Shown in pieces: positions 61,254 through 64,000 of a stretch of DNA of 64,000 nucleotides; positions within the stretch are counted from its first letter, which is position 1, and each line of letters begins with the position of its first letter. The notes under the pieces were generated by a model. That model was not told the origin of the DNA, did not search any database, and saw only the letters and a list, made by a program, of their open reading frames with translations. The stretch comes from Apoderus coryli. Lineage: Eukaryota > Arthropoda > Insecta > Coleoptera > Attelabidae. Position numbers and translations under genes: made by a program. The stretch is taken from contig OU452204.1 of the NCBI GenBank assembly GCA_911728435.2, positions 4,216,001-4,280,000 on the forward strand, written 5' to 3'.

Positions 61254-62175
61254 TCAACGTCGGTAAGACTCCTGGGGTACGGCGTATTGAAATGCACAAT
61301 GATCTGCTTCTAGTGGGATGGCATTGTAAGTTGACCTTGCTGCTATAGTACTGCTTTGCACTGCAACCCTGAAATTAAAACAAAGCAATATCAGTCTTAA
61401 CGAAAAAACACAACGATACATCTTACCAAATCTCTTTATTAATACGCGCCATGCGTATCCATTGCTTCTTGTGCTTTGCATCTATTGCTTGTACTTTGCA
61501 TCCATCCCTCGTATATGCCTTGCCTTGGTTGTTGACTACTGTTGTTCCCGTACTTGATCTTTTCGAACGCCCTCGTATGTGCGTGTTTCTCGAAACTGAA
61601 CCTCGTCCCGTCTGGTCTTGTGCGTCCCCTGTTGTTGCGTCTACTGCTGGCTCCGCTTGATGACTGCTCCTGGTTGCTGCTGTTGTTGTCACTTGTCCCA
61701 TACTTTGTGTGCAACCCTCGTAGTCGCATGTTGTTGTTCCCCTTACGTGCCTTGTTGTTGTTGTTGCGCCCTCGTATCGTATGGTGTTGTACCGCTTGTG
61801 TGCCTTTGGTGTTGTTGTTGAACTGCCCTCGTAACCTATGGTGTTGTACCTTAAACAAAAAATTCAAAAAGTATCAGGCCTTATTTAAAAACGATACTCT
61901 GGTGCTCACCGGATCTCTTTCGTTCTTAAAAACGTCCCGAGCGAATCCAAGGTTCGTCTTGAACTGGTCCTTTGCTTCTAGTCCAAACAGCTGTGTGTGT
62001 TTGTGGTTGGATCTCGGTCGTTTTGTCTGCTGAAGTACCTTCCTGAGGGGCTGTGGTCGTGGGGTGGTTGGATATGACTGGGTCGTCCTCAGGCGTTGCT
62101 GTAAATTTGCTCAACGTGACAATGTCGTTGATGGGCGTGACGTTGACTTCTGTTGGCGTGTCGTTACTCGCTTGA
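61254..62175 (-). CDS. Candidate spliced minus-strand gene with two short introns (unknown product)
   Basis: Exon 1 (about 62175-61910) ends at donor ATCCG|GTGAGC. A 60-nt intron (61909-61850) ends TTTAAG. Exon 2 is 61849-61427, ending ATTTG|GTAAGA. A 58-nt intron (61426-61369) ends AATTTCAG. Exon 3 runs to a stop at 61254, with AATAAA at 61131-61136. Joining exons 2 and 3 keeps one frame open: from MGQVTTTAATRSS through ARINKEIW into VAVQSSTIAARSTYNAIPLE, about 129 residues. That frame upstream in exon 2 shows repeats YNTIGYEGSS, YNTIRYEGAT and CDYEGC. Exon 1 is open in SKFTATPEDDPVISNHP, but its frame does not join cleanly, so the start is uncertain. Thr/Ser/Gln-rich; no domain recognised. 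It may be non-coding RNA. Confidence 0.4.
61369..61426 (-). other. Predicted 58-nt intron
   Basis: GTAAGA donor and TTTTAATTTCAG acceptor on the minus strand. The reading frame stays open across the junction. The size is typical of insect short introns. Confidence 0.55.
61850..61909 (-). other. Predicted 60-nt intron
   Basis: GTGAGC donor and TTTGTTTAAG acceptor on the minus strand. Confidence 0.45.
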
Positions 62176-62279
62176 CTATGCTATGAAACTTATCTAAAAC
62201 TCAAACTCAGAACAAAAATTAGCATATGGGAATGAGAAATTAGGGTGAAGGTTATTATCATCTGTGTGTGCCAAACGTT

Positions 62280-62400
62280 GAGCCTCGTACAGGGCTCTAA
62301 AATCGATACATAATCCCTAGTCCTTTTGCTCGTACACGCTCTTCTTTTCCACAACGCGATATTCGTAATAATATCCTAGAACATATCTCCTTTTGAGCCA
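62280..62400 (-). pseudogene. Possible gypsy-type reverse transcriptase scrap
   Basis: The minus-strand translation contains VEKKSVYEQKD, then a stop, then GLCIDFRALYEAQR, resembling the gypsy RT block VVKKKDG..RLCIDYRALN. It is very short and isolated, so this is a weak call. Confidence 0.3.
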
Positions 62401-63817
62401 TGGATATCCTATATGATGGCTCCAGCTATTGGCAGGCTATCGCTTACATATATACCTTTGATTTAACGGAAATGCCTAGTATTCCGCTAATAACTTTATA
62501 AAACTTCCTTTCTCTTAATCTCACGCGACGATTTTGAAACAACCCCCTTTTTTTCCTGGTTGTTTCTAGGAATCAATCTTCCTTGATTCCTACTTTCATC
62601 CTCCCTGTTCCTTCTAAGAATCAATTACCCATGATTTCTTCGTTAACTGTAGCTGAGGATGATGTCGGGATGAAGGTCGACGCGCCGTCTCCTTCTTTAT
62701 TTTGCCAATACCTTCTGAGACATTCCCGTCTTCTGGAGCAACTTGAGTGATTCTAAGTTCAGTTGTTGGCCCGTCGCCTCCAACCCAGCTCTATCCAAAC
62801 TATACACGGAAACCGAAATTAAATGAAAGTGATGTGGTTTAATGGTCTAAGGTATTGAAGATTAGTACAAAATCTGGACGACTGAAGTGCTATCTGTTAG
62901 TATAAGTGGAATAAAATGAAGTTATAGGGGTTCATCAGAACCATATTATTTAGAGGTATTTGAATGGGTTACAACTTTAGCCCTGCGCATGACCAAAATT
63001 GCATCCCGGATGTGAAGGTTTCTGCTGAATCCTTTGTAGTCGTCTATTGTATAACCAAGTGTTGTCCTAGATTTTGTTTGGGCTATTGTATATATGGTGA
63101 ACGAGTTTAGTCTCGTTCCAAACGGGTGGTTTCCCGGCAGAACTGCTGGACATGAAAGACAATGTGTAACTGGCGCCTTGCTTTAACTTTTGAACACATG
63201 TTCCCTTTGTTGAGGTCTTCTGTACCATTGTACATAGAATCAATTGCTTTCGAAGATCCTCCCTTTTGATCACGTATCACATTGTCTCGCCAGTTCTACC
63301 GAACCGATACCATGGACGGTAAAGGTGTGCGTAGTGTCGGACAGTCATCGCGGAGACTCACAACCTAATTCCCTCTAACTGTAATATGCCTACTTCAAAA
63401 CTTATCTTTGGAATAACCGCTTCCAAAGAACAAAACAAAAAGAAAACCAATCCCATAACTCGATCCGTGGGAAACTTCAATTACTTTCGCATATTACAAT
63501 TACTTTTACTATATGTACAAACTATGTATCCTTTTTAAACTACTTTATTTGACTTATTGTGGGAATTAGTGTGATAACTTTTTATTTGCAATGCTTAAAT
63601 ATTGCTTCTTTTACCTTTTCTTACTCTTTTTACCCTTTTTCTTATACTTTTTACTTCTGGATATCCATGTGTACTTCGATCTTTAAAATTTGGAAAAAGC
63701 GTTAAAAATTCTCGCAACACACAGATAATACGGGGGAAGTTAACCATTTCGGAAAAACAAAACATACACAAAACATAAAATAAACATAAGATATCCCAAA
63801 ACATTATCTTTGTATAA
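62401..63817. other. No secure feature
   Basis: A minus-strand frame at 63067-63273 (MIKREDLRKQLILCTMVQK) reads protein-like but matches nothing recognised. It might be a further exon of the 61-62-kb unit. Confidence 0.3.
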
Positions 63818-63819
63818 TA

Positions 63820-63866
63820 TATACGAGGTTGTTACTTTCGATACTTTTAGACCAACCCTCGTATAT
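63820..63866. repeat. Tiny hairpin made of two mariner-type ends
   Basis: TATATACGAGG near 63820 faces CCTCGTATATA near 63856. On the minus strand the right end reads ACGAGGGTTGGTCTAAAAGT, a classic mariner terminus. About 45 bp in total: an extreme deletion derivative. Confidence 0.6.
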
Positions 63867-64000
63867 ACCAAAACCTACCTTTCGTTAATGGATTGTTGCG
63901 CTCACCATGTAACCATTATCAATCGCCAACAATTTAATTTCGCTTTAACTTCCAGAAATTAAATTAACCAAAACTGACTTTACTTCACAAAAACAAACAT

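Noticed and set aside
61542..62033. Plus-strand Leu/Cys-rich frame
   Set aside because: Antisense of CAA-rich exons; leucine runs come from the TTG complement of CAA repeats.

Overview
This window looks like repeat-dense, AT-rich arthropod DNA, most likely from an insect with a large transposon load. A beetle would fit, but the sequence does not prove it. Evidence: non-LTR retrotransposons with (AAT)n tails, mariner and other CAGGG-ended DNA transposons with TA target duplications, a Penelope-like GIY-YIG fragment, hammerhead-like motifs, TGTC microsatellites, and two candidate introns of 58 and 60 nt with consensus splice sites. No convincing conserved host gene was found. The only host-like coding candidates are a small spliced unit near 61.1-62.2 kb (minus) and an isolated exon at 36.2 kb.

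Layout. 0-4.7 kb: the end of a long-TIR transposon, then a decayed LINE split by a hAT-type element with an 8-bp duplication. 4.7-6.9 kb: a 2.5-copy tandem array (unit about 834 bp). Two units carry a 402-bp palindrome with the structure of two 177-bp LTRs head to head around a tRNA-Tyr primer-binding sequence; the third unit is an exact empty site. 7.5-11.6 kb: two hammerhead-like motifs, two dead mariners and a LINE RNase H tail. 12.5-14.7 kb: a decayed repeat-associated gene between inverted repeats. 15-24 kb: three (AAT)n-tailed LINEs; the third keeps an ORF of nearly 900 codons. 25-30.3 kb: a roughly 4.7-kb inverted-repeat complex around a 135-bp TGTC microsatellite. 30.3-31 kb: two more hammerhead-like motifs. 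31.1-32.4 kb: a Sola-like element. 33.2-38.9 kb: two decayed Tc1/mariner-related elements with a Penelope GIY-YIG fragment between them. 39-41.3 kb: a LINE abutting a P-element-like transposase remnant. 41.5-51.5 kb: three foldback elements with CAGGGTG ends (one hit by a CR1-like LINE), plus a foldback whose arms are a 20-21-bp minisatellite. 53.3-56 kb: a complete 2.6-kb transposon with an uninterrupted 360-codon transposase. 58.7-59.9 kb: a LINE fragment truncated at both ends. 61-62.2 kb: the spliced unit.

How the parts relate. Most of the window is nested parasitic DNA. The 54.1-kb transposase belongs to the same superfamily as the broken copies at 33.6 and 37.5 kb and could in principle have mobilised related non-autonomous elements. 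The related elements share terminal CAGGGTG plus a second CAGGGTG about 105-125 bp inside each end, which suggests paired transposase sites. The most unusual feature is the inverted-LTR palindrome at 5.2-6.5 kb: it has a 5-bp target duplication, TG/CA ends and 34 nt of tRNA-Tyr complement at its axis, as expected if an aberrant tRNA-primed reverse-transcription product was integrated.
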